Positions 18,474-29,273 of a stretch of 64,000 nt of DNA are shown here, in pieces. Where the stretch lies: the NCBI GenBank assembly GCA_017480565.1, contig JAFVAL010000024.1:1-64000 (forward strand), in the 5' to 3' direction. The stretch's first letter is position 1, and every line of letters starts with the position of its first letter. The notes under the pieces are model-generated. The model did not search any database. It saw only the letters and a program-made list of their open reading frames with translations, and had not been told where the DNA came from. The translations under genes and the position numbers were made by a program. This DNA comes from Lachnospiraceae bacterium (GTDB lineage Bacteria > Bacillota > Clostridia > Lachnospirales > Lachnospiraceae).

Positions 18474-19808
18474 GGGAAAGGTAAAGGTAAATGTGGTTCC
18501 ACGGCCGACTTCGCTCTCGACGGCGATCTCTGCGTCGTGGATTTTCGCACCATGTTTGACGATGGAGAGGCCTAGGCCAGTGCCGCCGACTTCTTTGGAA
18601 TGGCTTTTATCGACGCGGTAGAAGCGCTCGAAGATGCGGGAAAGGTCTTCCTTAGGGATGCCGATGCCGTTATCCTGCACCGAGAGGATGACGCTGCCTT
18701 CAAAATTGCGGACGGTCACGAGGACTGAGCCGCCCAGATTGGAATACTTGATGGCGTTCATACAGACGTTGTAGACCATGCTGTAGAGCACCTGCGGAAT
18801 ACCGCTGACAAGCGCCCTTTCACCGCGCAGCGTGACCGAGACGCCTGCGTCCACGGCCATCTGGTCCAGGCTTTCGACCGCATTTCCGGCGATCCGGTAG
18901 AGATCTGTGGCTTCGCGGTCCATTCCTACCGCGCCGCTGTCAAGCCTGGATAAGTCGATGATATCTTCGACGAGATTGGTCATGCGCTCTGCTTCCTGAC
19001 GAATCTTTCCTGCTAACATCTGTTGGTCTTCGCCGGTGACCATGCCGGACTGCAAAAGCTCTGCGTACCCGGAGATGACATGCAGCGGAGACTTTAGCTC
19101 GTGCGATGCATTTGCGGTAAATTCCTGGCGGATAAGAGCGGTTTTTTCGATCTCCTCGCGGTCATGCTCGATCTGCTTGTGCTGGTCGTTTAGGCGAACC
19201 AGCAGTGGGCGAATCTCCTCATAAGCCGGATTATCGAGCACGCTGATTGGATCGTCCAAATTGACCATGTTGATCGGCTCCATGATGCGCGATGACAGGC
19301 GTGAGGCCAGGACACCAGAGAGCACCAAGGCCACCACGATGACGCCCAGAATTTGCAGGAAAAACCGGGTGAACAGATGCAGGATGGAAGCCTGCGTGAT
19401 GGATAGACGAAGGATCGTACCGTCGGAGAGCCGTTTTGCGGCGTAAATCTGACGTTCAGAGAGGGTGGAAGAATACCGGTGGCTCTCCCCGTAGCCTTCA
19501 CTTAAGGCTTGCCGGATCTCCTCACGCTCCAGATGATTTTCCATGACTGTCTGGTCTGCCTCGGTGTCATAAAGAATCGTACCGTCCGCGGTCATCAGGG
19601 TGACGCGGAAGTCTGAGGTGTCCAGATCTGTCAGGTATTCTGTCCCGTTTAGCGTGACGCCTTGGGTGACCAGCTGGGTTTCATTGCGCAGCTGCTGGAG
19701 CTGCTCTTCGGTGAAATAATTGTAGACCACCGCAAGAACGATTGTGAGGCAGACTAACAGGACGCTTAAGGTCACAAGCCAGATGGATAAAAAGATTTTA
19801 CGGCTCAT
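18462..19808 (-). CDS. Sensor histidine kinase (PhoR-like)
   Basis: 448 residues: an N-terminal membrane segment (residues about 8-30), an extracellular region of about 115 residues, a second segment (FLQILGVIVVALVLSGVLA), then HisKA with the phospho-acceptor box NASHELKSPLHVISGY and an HATPase domain with N (CMNAIKYS), G1 (DNGIGIP), F (IFERFYR) and G2 (GTGLGLSIV) boxes. The layout is that of PhoR-type kinases. Its ATG overlaps the response regulator stop by 4 bp (ATGA). The phosphate assignment rests on the neighbouring Na/Pi-PhoU gene. Confidence 0.9.
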   Translation of the reverse strand: MSRKIFLSIWLVTLSVLLVCLTIVLAVVYNYFTEEQLQQLRNETQLVTQGVTLNGTEYLTDLDTSDFRVTLMTADGTILYDTEADQTVMENHLEREEIRQALSEGYGESHRYSSTLSERQIYAAKRLSDGTILRLSITQASILHLFTRFFLQILGVIVVALVLSGVLASRLSSRIMEPINMVNLDDPISVLDNPAYEEIRPLLVRLNDQHKQIEHDREEIEKTALIRQEFTANASHELKSPLHVISGYAELLQSGMVTGEDQQMLAGKIRQEAERMTNLVEDIIDLSRLDSGAVGMDREATDLYRIAGNAVESLDQMAVDAGVSVTLRGERALVSGIPQVLYSMVYNVCMNAIKYSNLGGSVLVTVRNFEGSVILSVQDNGIGIPKEDLSRIFERFYRVDKSHSKEVGGTGLGLSIVKHGAKIHDAEIAVESEVGRGTTFTFTFPGVQ

Positions 19809-20476
19809 AGCGGATCCATCCTATAGCCAACACCGCGGACAGTCTGAATCATTTCTCCACAAGCGCCTAGCTTCGTGCGAAGCGTTCCGATGTGGACATC
19901 TACGGTGCGGGTCTCGCCGGTGAAGTTCACGCCCCAGACGGAGGCGAGCAACTGGTCTCTGGTAAAGGCCATGCCGAGATTTTCCATAAAGAGGTGCAGC
20001 AAGTCATACTCCTTGAGGGTTAAAATGACTTCTTTCTCCCCAACGTAGACGACGTGGCGGGAATGATCCATCGTCAGATCTCCGTGGCGCAGCAAAAGGC
20101 GATTCTCGGAGCCGCTGGTGCGGCGAAGCACAGCCTTGATGCGAGAGACCATTTCCATCATGCTAAACGGCTTGCACAGGTAATCGTCTGCGCCAAGATC
20201 GAGACCGATGACCCGGTCGTACTCATTTCCCCGGGCGGTGGCCATGATGACAGGGATGTGCGCGGTCTGGGCGGAAGCGCGAAGCTTTTTAAGCACCGAG
20301 ATTCCATCCTCGCCCGGCAGCATGATGTCAAGGACGATGAGCTGCGGCTGCTCGGTCTTCATCGCCTCCCAGAGGGCCGCGGCGTCAGGAAAGCCTTTGG
20401 CCGAGAGACCTGCCAGTTTTAATGTATAAATCATCAGATCCAGAATGGACTGATCGTCATCAACACAAAAGATCAT
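19805..20476 (-). CDS. OmpR/PhoB-family response regulator
   Basis: 223 residues from the ATG at 20476-20474, chosen over one 54 bp upstream because it has AGGAG 8 bases ahead and starts at the domain (MIFCVDDDQ). Receiver domain: acidic pair DDD near 5-7, phospho-acceptor Asp in LIVLDIMLPGEDG near 53, Thr/Lys switch residues in MATARG and CKPFS. The C-terminal winged helix ends VRGVGYRMDPL. It is coupled to the kinase gene. A diguanylate cyclase gene ends on the same strand just upstream of it. Confidence 0.92.
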   Translation of the reverse strand: MIFCVDDDQSILDLMIYTLKLAGLSAKGFPDAAALWEAMKTEQPQLIVLDIMLPGEDGISVLKKLRASAQTAHIPVIMATARGNEYDRVIGLDLGADDYLCKPFSMMEMVSRIKAVLRRTSGSENRLLLRHGDLTMDHSRHVVYVGEKEVILTLKEYDLLHLFMENLGMAFTRDQLLASVWGVNFTGETRTVDVHIGTLRTKLGACGEMIQTVRGVGYRMDPL

Positions 20477-20573
20477 TGTGGCAACTCCTTTTTTGAATTC
20501 AAGGATAGTATACCATAATGATCTTTTCATGTAAGATATGTCTGCAATTTTCTGTAAAATCTTTGTAAAATGA

Positions 20574-21482
20574 TTATCTCCCGAAGATCACATACTTGTG
20601 GTCGCCACGCTTCTTTGCCTGGTAAAGTGCAGTGTCTGCGCACTCGTAGAGTCTGCGGAAGGTCGTGCCGTGGTCGGGATAGCAGGCGACACCAAAGCTC
20701 TCGGCAAGATCCACGGAGAGCATGTTGTCGTGATGCATCAGCTCTTGGTTCATCGCATCGGAGAGCTTGGTAAGCTGATCGTCCAAGTAAGTGCGGTTCG
20801 GATAGTTTTTTAAGAAGACCACAAATTCATCGCCGCCAAAGCGCATCAAAATCGCGTTGTCCCCGAAGAAGCTCTCGAGCTGGCGCGCAACCATTTTAAG
20901 CACGTAATCACCGAAGCCGTGGCCGAGCGTCTCGTTGATGACACGGAAGTTATCGATGTCGATTAAAATGAAGGCGCACTTGCCATCGCCTTTGCCCGCG
21001 AGGAAGCGGGTGACCGCTTCTTCTCCTTCGTAGCGGTTTAACAGGCCGGTCAGCTCATCGTGCGTCTGACGGTACTCGCGGATCTGATCGTCGCGGTCCT
21101 GCGGCTTGACATCCGTGATGCAGCCAAGAAGCATCGTAACCTGGCCATTTTCCGTCACCGGAAGGAGGGTGAAGGAAAGCCACTGATAGGAGTTGTTGGT
21201 GAGCATGACCGGGAAGGAACGACGGATCTTCGTCGCGCCGCCGCGTGCCTGCTTTAAGACTTCATTTAACGAAAAGATATCAAGAAAAGCCTCGCGCTCG
21301 TTGGGTGTGATGATCTCTTGTAACTTGTCGATGATTTCGTGATAATTGACCGGCACATAGCCAAACATCTGGCTCCACTGCTCGCGGCCGGCGGTAAAGG
21401 TATCGCGGAACAGGTCATATTCAAAGACGCAGTCTCCGGTGGAGAAAAACGCTTCACGGTAGCAATTATAATCGGGCTGCAT
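20574..21482 (-). CDS. PAS-GGDEF diguanylate cyclase
   Basis: 302 residues from the ATG at 21482-21480; the upstream ATG is rejected because a GGAGG site lies between the two. Residues about 8-125 are a PAS-like sensor (FEYDLFRDTFTAGREQWSQMF). Residues about 130-300 form a GGDEF domain with intact RFGGDEFVVF and the leading DELTGLLNR motif. No RxxD inhibitory site precedes GGDEF. It makes cyclic di-GMP from two GTP. No membrane segment, so the stimulus is probably cytoplasmic. It stands alone, about 100 bp upstream of the response regulator on the same strand. Confidence 0.92.
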   Translation of the reverse strand: MQPDYNCYREAFFSTGDCVFEYDLFRDTFTAGREQWSQMFGYVPVNYHEIIDKLQEIITPNEREAFLDIFSLNEVLKQARGGATKIRRSFPVMLTNNSYQWLSFTLLPVTENGQVTMLLGCITDVKPQDRDDQIREYRQTHDELTGLLNRYEGEEAVTRFLAGKGDGKCAFILIDIDNFRVINETLGHGFGDYVLKMVARQLESFFGDNAILMRFGGDEFVVFLKNYPNRTYLDDQLTKLSDAMNQELMHHDNMLSVDLAESFGVACYPDHGTTFRRLYECADTALYQAKKRGDHKYVIFGR

Positions 21483-21567
21483 GATGATACCTCCAATCGT
21501 CAATTTCTATTCCTAGTATAACAGGAAAATAAGAAGAATGTATGATGATTTTTTAAATAGTTTCTAA

Positions 21568-23151
<1,584 letters not shown>

Positions 23152-23171
23152 ATGAGGTGAATTGATGGATG

Positions 23172-23202
23172 CGGCAGGCCGAAAGGCCTGCCGTTTGTGT
23201 TG
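23172..23202 (+). terminator. Terminator of glpK
   Basis: CGGCAGGCC-GAAA-GGCCTGCCG, a perfect 9-bp stem with a GAAA tetraloop, followed by TTTGTGTTG. Confidence 0.85.
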
Positions 23203-23263
23203 AGGGGAGACGACTTGATTTGTCCCGATGGTTCGGAAAATCTAACGAAGAATTTACACTTAA

Positions 23264-23293
23264 TTTACATACTGAGAGCAAGTTCGTGATAAA
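23264..23293 (+). promoter_or_regulatory. Candidate promoter of the lipoprotein gene
   Basis: TTTACA, an 18-bp spacer and GATAAA, about 45 bp before the start codon. Confidence 0.4.
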
Positions 23294-23335
23294 ATCATAG
23301 TGAAGGATTAGGTTGGTAGATGAGAGGAAAAAACG

Positions 23336-24235
23336 ATGAAGAGATGGATTTGGATTGTTCTTGTGGCAACTATCCTTTTAGCTGGTTGTACAAGCCATAA
23401 AACACAGGAAGAAACAACGGTAGTGACTGACACTACCACAGAAATTGCTGCAAATGAGACCACAACTGAGCCTGAGTCAACATTGCCAGAGAAAGTCGCA
23501 ATCGAGGAAGAACCCGAATTCCCGCCCATGCCTCCTGCACCAGCAATGCGTATCTCTGAACCTTTCAAGAGAGAGGGGTTTTCCAGACTAGCAGTGCAAT
23601 TGCAATATGTGATAAAGAGCATCCCTGCAGAATTTCAAGGTAGCTCTGCGGAAAAGTGGAAACAGGCGATCATTCAGGATTATAAGGAGTACACGCCGTA
23701 TCGAGACAGAGAAGCCGGATGTTATTATGTTCAGTTTGTCTCCTGGGATGATTTTTATGAGCGCAGTGGCCTCATGGATGTCGAGATGCCTTTTGGCCAA
23801 GGTGATTTGTCCGACGTTACGATGGTGATGCAGGGAGAGGATTTCGAAGAGGATCTCGGTGAAGACCTTCCCATGCCTTACGGTATATTGATGACGATCA
23901 ATGGAGAGCGAGACGGAACACCTTGCAAATATATGACAGAGTCTTTTTATCAGACAGGAGAGATTGGAGTTCAAGTTTGGACGTTTCAATTCACGACTGC
24001 GTCTGATGATCAGCCGAATGGTTGGGACTACCTTGAGACAACAGAGCTTGAGGAGTTTCACACAGAACAGGGGAAGATGGGCTATTTTATTAGAACCGAA
24101 GGTAGGGATCAATTTGCTCGGTCAGACGTATTTATGATTAGCGATACCGTTGCCTATTTTATCTTTATCCATGGACCCTGGGAGCAGGAAGAAGCCGTAA
24201 ATGAACTCATGGAGCGAATCCTGGCTGTCTATTAA
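23336..24235 (+). CDS. Hypothetical lipoprotein
   Basis: 299 residues. Signal peptide MKRWIWIVLVATILLAGC with lipobox LAGC, so Cys18 is the probable lipidation site. A Thr/Glu-rich linker follows to about residue 60, then a globular domain of about 230 residues (from FKREGFSRLAVQLQYV) of unknown family. The protein would sit on the outer face of the membrane. Base composition is more AT-rich than that of glpK. It has its own promoter and a shared bidirectional terminator. Confidence 0.85.
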   Translation: MKRWIWIVLVATILLAGCTSHKTQEETTVVTDTTTEIAANETTTEPESTLPEKVAIEEEPEFPPMPPAPAMRISEPFKREGFSRLAVQLQYVIKSIPAEFQGSSAEKWKQAIIQDYKEYTPYRDREAGCYYVQFVSWDDFYERSGLMDVEMPFGQGDLSDVTMVMQGEDFEEDLGEDLPMPYGILMTINGERDGTPCKYMTESFYQTGEIGVQVWTFQFTTASDDQPNGWDYLETTELEEFHTEQGKMGYFIRTEGRDQFARSDVFMISDTVAYFIFIHGPWEQEEAVNELMERILAVY

Positions 24236-24273
24236 AATGAACTTAGAAACTCTGAAACCAAGGAGAAGAAACG

Positions 24274-24309
24274 AAAACCGCGAGGAATCAAAGACATCCT
24301 CGCGGTTTT
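24274..24309. terminator. Bidirectional terminator
   Basis: AAAACCGCGAGGA (24274-24286) pairs with TCCTCGCGGTTTT (24297-24309), with A tract before and T tract after, so it can serve both the lipoprotein gene and the convergent 26203-24338 gene. Confidence 0.9.
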
Positions 24310-24337
24310 TGTCGTGTGTAGAAATAGATTCGTGAGA

Positions 24338-26203
24338 TTATTCGTCCGCTTCCGCACCCAGTTTCTTCAGATCGCTGCGGATCCTTGCAGCCCCTGTTGC
24401 ACCGGTCTTCGCGATGGTTGTGGGAAGCTCTGAGAGCAACGCATTGAGCTCTTCCTGATTCATGCCGGTGAGGTCGCGGATGTAAGCGATCACGGCACCG
24501 CGGTTTTCGCCTGCGGAACGAAGCACAATGGCCTGTTCATTTTTATCGTCTTTATCGTGGAACTGGCCGTTTTCGTCGACATAAGAACCGCAGTAGCGGC
24601 ACAGGGCGACGAAACCTCGTTTGATGGTAAGAGGTGCGCCGCAGTGCTTGCAGGTGGTGTGCCGGTAGGCGTAGTCTCCGTGCGCACTGTCGGTGAGTCT
24701 GACGATGCCTTCGTTGTAATAGCAGTTCTTCAGGGCATCTTGGCGCTGCAATGCGAGAAGGAGCGATTTCACCTTCTCCGGCGTCATTCCGAGGCTTTGT
24801 GCGATTTCTTCCACAGACAGTTCCGGAGCCTCTGACTGGCCAAAGAGCGGGTCGCAGAGCGTTGCAAAATGAGCTGCATCCCCGTGGAGAAGACCTCTGC
24901 GAAGCAGCAGAATGCCGGGCACGACGATGAACGTGCAGTATAATAGCGATGATACAGCGGAGATTACTTTATGTGTTTCCGGTAGGAACCGAAGAAGCGA
25001 AATAAAGGTAGAACACCCAAGGAAGATCAATAAAATACCGTAGAACCGGAGAGAGTTTTTCTTGCCTTCCATCTTCGCTAACACGTCTTGATTCAGATAA
25101 GTGCCAGCTTTTGCAGAGCTGACGAAAGTGCGTGGGGTGTACTTCACTGTGGATACGGATTTGTGGGAACCACCTAACGGTGCGGCTAAAAACCGACCAC
25201 AGTAGCTGCATTTGCCGACACGGCCCATGCGAATGCGGGAGGTGGCACCGCAGCCATCGCAAGAGACTGCGGCAAATTCGGCCTTTCCATCCGAGACATC
25301 TTCCAACAATAACGAGGTGTCTTCATCCACATCAAGCCTGCATCCTTTTAGAATCTGCTTGCCGAAGAGCCAATGAACGTCACGTTCCACAGTTTTTGAA
25401 GAGAGGCCAAGACGCTCTGCCAAAGAACGCAAGGTGACTCTTGCATTTGCACTGTCCTCCAGGTATTGGTTGTAGAAACCTGCACGGCGGATGCGGGCAC
25501 GGCTGCGGAAGGAGACATACCAGAGATAGACTAACAAGGCAGCCATCAGAAGGAAAGAGAAGGCAAAGGAGTAGTCATCCGTGGAGCCGTTTTTGATACT
25601 GGTCACAAAAATGACAGGAAGAAAGACGAGGATCGCAAGGGAGAACAATCCCCAGACATACATGGTAAAGCCATTGTTAAACTGCACGTCAAAGGCATTT
25701 CGCTCATTGAGATAGCAGGCGCTGCGCCAGAGAGATCTTGTATCTTTTACCAGTAAAATACAGGTGGGATCGCCTTCCACGAGCTGTACATTTTTCAGAT
25801 AATCACGCTTGATGAGCGTGCGCATCTGAGAGCCAATGCGGTTGTTAGAGATCCGCAGGGTCGCGGCAAGGTCGGAAGCTAACAGATACCCGGTGGTATC
25901 ATTTGCAAAAACTTCGTTATACTTCTCTGCCAGATTTGCCTCATGGATTCTGCGAATGCCTCCGGAAAAAAGCAGATACGGAATCAATAAAACGAATAAG
26001 ATAACGCCAAGAATGGAAATGAGGGAAGCGATATTTTCGGCAGTAAAGGAGAGACCCGAACTTGTCTCAGAAAGCATGGAGGCATAGGCAAAGATCCCCT
26101 CCAAGAGTAAAGACCCGCCAATGATGGCCATGATGATGCCTATTAGACGTGCCCTATTCACCTTTTCTTCGTTGAGATATTGTTTTACCTGCTTCTGTGT
26201 CAT
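24338..26203 (-). CDS. Duplicated winged-helix/zinc-ribbon membrane protein
   Basis: 621 residues from the ATG at 26203, which has AAGGAG upstream; the in-frame start 21 bp earlier lacks one. It has two similar halves. Each has a pair of membrane segments (about 20-85 and 375-420, with an extra pair near 190-235), one or more winged-helix-like segments (LAATLRISNNRIGSQMRTLI, LAERLGLSSKTVERDVHWL, IAQSLGMTPEKVKSLLLAL) and a zinc ribbon (CDGCG...CSYCG and CKHCG...CRYCG). The soluble domains should face the cytoplasm. No family is recognised. It could be a membrane-bound regulator or a substrate-recruiting scaffold. It follows the 26912-26235 gene by 31 bp. Confidence 0.75.
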   Translation of the reverse strand: MTQKQVKQYLNEEKVNRARLIGIIMAIIGGSLLLEGIFAYASMLSETSSGLSFTAENIASLISILGVILFVLLIPYLLFSGGIRRIHEANLAEKYNEVFANDTTGYLLASDLAATLRISNNRIGSQMRTLIKRDYLKNVQLVEGDPTCILLVKDTRSLWRSACYLNERNAFDVQFNNGFTMYVWGLFSLAILVFLPVIFVTSIKNGSTDDYSFAFSFLLMAALLVYLWYVSFRSRARIRRAGFYNQYLEDSANARVTLRSLAERLGLSSKTVERDVHWLFGKQILKGCRLDVDEDTSLLLEDVSDGKAEFAAVSCDGCGATSRIRMGRVGKCSYCGRFLAAPLGGSHKSVSTVKYTPRTFVSSAKAGTYLNQDVLAKMEGKKNSLRFYGILLIFLGCSTFISLLRFLPETHKVISAVSSLLYCTFIVVPGILLLRRGLLHGDAAHFATLCDPLFGQSEAPELSVEEIAQSLGMTPEKVKSLLLALQRQDALKNCYYNEGIVRLTDSAHGDYAYRHTTCKHCGAPLTIKRGFVALCRYCGSYVDENGQFHDKDDKNEQAIVLRSAGENRGAVIAYIRDLTGMNQEELNALLSELPTTIAKTGATGAARIRSDLKKLGAEADE

Positions 26204-26234
26204 GGGAAACTCCTTTACTATCAAAAGGCGTAAA

Positions 26235-26912
26235 CTATTTCAAAAACTTTCGGATCACGGCCTCATCTTCTTCGGGGAAGAGGCTTTTTAAGTGCGCGAA
26301 TAATCGCTCGTAGGATTCCTCCGGCGTGCGACGGTAGACATTTGCAGAGAAATCTTCTCCGAAGAAATGTTCCGGCGTGGAGTACTGCGCGACGCCCCAG
26401 CCGTAGGTGGCACCGTGCCTGTCTTTTTCGTAAATGAAGTCGGAGATCAGGACGTAGCCTTGTTCCTGCAGGCGGACGATCAGCGTGTCAAAGCCTTTGT
26501 TTCCATCTTTTCTGTAGTTGCCAAGCTTTTTAAGGTTCTTTGAGAGAACCGGGGCGTTGGCATCGATCAGGTCAAAGAGGGCTTTGTCTTTAAAGGAAGC
26601 GAGCTCGTCGTCAAATCGTGCATCGAAATCGTAGCCATCGCGGCGATAATTCGCGTAATCTAAGAACCACTCCTTGGTCATGAAGACCGCCTTCTTGTCG
26701 AAGAACTTGCCGTAGGCGAACGCATTTTCCCTGATGAGAGGGCCTTTCCACTCCCAGACGCCTTCTGCGCTGTCAAACCAGGCCTCACTTCCGACGTGTT
26801 CTTCGATCGAAAAGCCTTCGATGCGATTTTCAAAATAGGGCAGGAAGCCGAGACGGTTCACGGCGTCTACGACGTCCTGTTTTGTGCGAATCGTAAAATC
26901 AAATGGACGCAT
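26235..26912 (-). CDS. Hypothetical protein, possibly AlkZ-related
   Basis: 225 residues, soluble, rich in aromatic residues. The segment VWEWKGPLIRENAFAYGKFFDKKAVFMTKEWF resembles small AlkZ-related proteins of Clostridia, a winged-helix group related to a DNA glycosylase; this match is from memory and weak. It begins with TKQDVVDAVNRLGFLPYF, like a helix-turn segment. It starts just downstream of the prs terminator and precedes the duplicated membrane protein by 31 bp on the same strand. Confidence 0.7.
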   Translation of the reverse strand: MRPFDFTIRTKQDVVDAVNRLGFLPYFENRIEGFSIEEHVGSEAWFDSAEGVWEWKGPLIRENAFAYGKFFDKKAVFMTKEWFLDYANYRRDGYDFDARFDDELASFKDKALFDLIDANAPVLSKNLKKLGNYRKDGNKGFDTLIVRLQEQGYVLISDFIYEKDRHGATYGWGVAQYSTPEHFFGEDFSANVYRRTPEESYERLFAHLKSLFPEEDEAVIRKFLK

Positions 26913-26923
26913 ATTGAAAAATC

Positions 26924-26949
26924 AAGCTCCGCAGAATGATGCGGAGCTT
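26924..26949 (-). terminator. Terminator of prs
   Basis: AAGCTCCGCA (26924-26933) pairs with TGCGGAGCTT (26940-26949); on the minus strand GATTTTTC follows. Confidence 0.85.
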
Positions 26950-26957
26950 TGCCTTTC

Positions 26958-28127
26958 TTACTTCTGGCCGTACTTGGTCAGGATACGGTTGATGCGGTCG
27001 ACCGGAGTCAAGAAATCACTGATCGATTCATCATGGTTTAAGGTGTCGATTAAGAGTGCGATGTACTTGCTCATGTCCACGCTGATGTAGTAGTCGCGGG
27101 AGAGAAGCTCCGGAGACTGATAAACCAGGTTGGTGGTGAGCAGGTAATCGATCATGCCTGCTTCATGCGCTTCATCAAACTTCTCCAGACCGTTCGTGAA
27201 CAGGCCAAAGGTTGCCAGGACGAAGATACGGCCTGCGCCGCGGCGCTTCAATTCCTTCGCCACATCGAGCATGCTGTCGCCGGAGGAGATCATGTCATCG
27301 ATGATAAGCATGTCCTTGCCGGTGATGTCGTCGCCCAGGAATTCGTGAGCCACGATCGGGTTGCGGCCGTCGATGATGGTCGAGTAATCGCGTCTCTTAT
27401 AGAACATGCCCATGTCGACACCGAGCATGTTGGCGATAAAGACGGAGCGGTTCATCGCGCCTTCGTCTGGGCTGATGACCATCATGTGATCCTTGTTCAT
27501 CTTGATGTCATCCACGTGCATCAGGATCGCCTTGATGAACTGATAAGAGGGCATGATGTTCTCAAATCCCTTTAACGGAATCGCGTTCTGTACACGGGGA
27601 TCATGTGCGTCGAAGGTGATGATGTTATCCACACCCATCGAAGTGAGCTCCTGCAGTGCCAGCGCGCAGTCTAAAGACTCACGCCCGCCACGCTTGTGCT
27701 GACGGCCTTCGTAGAGGAATGGCATGATCACGGTCAGGCGCTTTGCCTTGCCGCCGATGGCAGAGATCATACGCTTCAGATCCTGATAGTGATCGTCGGG
27801 AGACATGTGATTCTGGAAACCGCAGACCGTATAGGTGAGGCTATAGTTGCACACATCCACGATCAGGTAAATGTCATCGCCGCGGACCGATTCATTGATG
27901 ACGCCCTTGGCTTCGCCGGATCCGAATCTGGGGCAGGAAGCGCTGATGAGATAGGAATCTCTCTGGTAACCGTTGAAGGCGACCGATTCGCTCTGCGGAT
28001 GTTCTCTTTCGCCTCTCCACTTGACAATGTAGTCATTGACTTTCTGACCGATTTCTTTGCTGCTCTCTAAGGCGATGATTCCAAGGGAACTGACCGGAAT
28101 GGAATCATCCGTGATATTGCGTGGCAT
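26958..28127 (-). CDS. prs: Ribose-phosphate pyrophosphokinase
   Basis: 389 residues, longer than the usual 310-320 because of an N-terminal extension and insertions. Conserved parts: MPFLYEGRQHKRGGRESLDCALALQEL (the RQDKK-type ATP loop is replaced by RQHKR), the metal-binding FDAHDPRVQNAIP, and the PRPP loop MLIIDDMISSGDSM. It makes PRPP from ribose 5-phosphate and ATP for nucleotide, histidine and tryptophan synthesis. The extended form is common in Clostridia. Monocistronic, with a promoter and a terminator. Confidence 0.93.
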   Translation of the reverse strand: MPRNITDDSIPVSSLGIIALESSKEIGQKVNDYIVKWRGEREHPQSESVAFNGYQRDSYLISASCPRFGSGEAKGVINESVRGDDIYLIVDVCNYSLTYTVCGFQNHMSPDDHYQDLKRMISAIGGKAKRLTVIMPFLYEGRQHKRGGRESLDCALALQELTSMGVDNIITFDAHDPRVQNAIPLKGFENIMPSYQFIKAILMHVDDIKMNKDHMMVISPDEGAMNRSVFIANMLGVDMGMFYKRRDYSTIIDGRNPIVAHEFLGDDITGKDMLIIDDMISSGDSMLDVAKELKRRGAGRIFVLATFGLFTNGLEKFDEAHEAGMIDYLLTTNLVYQSPELLSRDYYISVDMSKYIALLIDTLNHDESISDFLTPVDRINRILTKYGQK

Positions 28128-28178
28128 GATGGATCTTTCTCCTTCTCGTCATAGACATTCAATGGTTAAAGCACTATT

Positions 28179-28207
28179 TTTATAACATAGTTCGCGGTTT
28201 ACGTCAA
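28179..28207 (-). promoter_or_regulatory. Promoter of prs
   Basis: On the minus strand TTGACG, a 17-bp spacer and TATAAA, about 50 bp upstream of the prs ATG. Confidence 0.7.
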
Positions 28208-28236
28208 CCTGGAAAATGGCGAAAAATCAAGCATTT

Positions 28237-29256
28237 TCAATCTTCTAAGGCTTGCTTTGTGCGGATATCGCTGCCGCTTACTTTGATGATCGTATAGTCT
28301 CTTGCGAGGCGTGAATAGACGCGTTCGGAATAGAGCCTGCGGATCTCGCTGAGCGGATAATTAGAAGAGATCACCGTCGATAATCCAGCCGCACTGCGCC
28401 GTTCCATGCACTCTAACAGGCAGGAGGCGATGAAGCTGTTGGGCACCTCGGTGCCAAGATCATCGATGATTAACAAGTCGCTCTCAAAAAGATAGCCAAG
28501 CTGTTCTTCCCGCAGGGCATAGTCCTCGGAGCGGCGGTCAAACTGCAAGGTTTCAAAGACATCAAACAGGGCTGGCGCGGAGAAATAAATCACTGTGTGC
28601 GCAGCATCGAGCAGTTCTTTGGCGATGCAGTGGCAGAGAAATGTCTTCCCAACGCCGGTGTTGCCATAGAAATAAAGATTGCCGGGGCGGTCGTCGAAAT
28701 GTCTGACAAAGGAGAGGCACATCTCTTTGACTTCGCGGATGTTCTCAAGTGGTGTCAGCCCGGTCGCTTCGTCCACAACCGTATCATCGTAGTAGCGCTC
28801 CGAAAAATGCGCAAAGTTTTCCTTCTGCAAAATGTCCTTAAGCTCTGACTGCGCATAGACTAAGTCCACGACAGCCTTCTTAAAGCAGTGACACTTTTCT
28901 CCGTCCACAAAGCCGGTGTCCTGACAGTCTGGGCAGGTATAGATCGGATCCAGATAGTCTGCCGGGAATCCGTAGGAAGTGAGGAGTTCATGCTTTCGAT
29001 CGGCGATCTCTTCGCTTTGCTCGCGCAGCGCAGAAAGAACGTTGCCTGCCTCGTAGGAATCGGGCCCCTTCGGCTCAGAAAAGAGGCTTCTCACTGAGGA
29101 GAGCGTTGCTGACGGCAGCGCATCTACGAGCTCTTCAAAGCCCGGGATCTGTGCAAAGACTTCTTCGCGGCGGCGGACTTCTTCTCTACGGTTTGCAAGC
29201 CGCCTGCGGTCATATTCTCGCAAAATGCGGTCGTACTGAGCATTTCTTAAAGCCAT
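28237..29256 (-). CDS. DnaI/DnaC-like helicase loader ATPase
   Basis: 339 residues. A basic N-terminal helical region is followed by a zinc-binding cluster, CPDCQDTGFVDGEKCHC (near 110-126), and an AAA+ core with Walker A YGNTGVGKTFLCH (near 195), Walker B DLLIIDDLGTE, and sensor/arginine motifs (STVISSNYPLSEI, YSRLARDY). Zinc cluster plus this core match DnaI, which loads the replicative helicase. The DnaD-like gene ends 17 bp upstream on the same strand, forming a primosome operon behind a DnaA-box cluster. Confidence 0.9.
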   Translation of the reverse strand: MALRNAQYDRILREYDRRRLANRREEVRRREEVFAQIPGFEELVDALPSATLSSVRSLFSEPKGPDSYEAGNVLSALREQSEEIADRKHELLTSYGFPADYLDPIYTCPDCQDTGFVDGEKCHCFKKAVVDLVYAQSELKDILQKENFAHFSERYYDDTVVDEATGLTPLENIREVKEMCLSFVRHFDDRPGNLYFYGNTGVGKTFLCHCIAKELLDAAHTVIYFSAPALFDVFETLQFDRRSEDYALREEQLGYLFESDLLIIDDLGTEVPNSFIASCLLECMERRSAAGLSTVISSNYPLSEIRRLYSERVYSRLARDYTIIKVSGSDIRTKQALED

Positions 29257-29273
29257 ACGGACACCTCCAGGGA

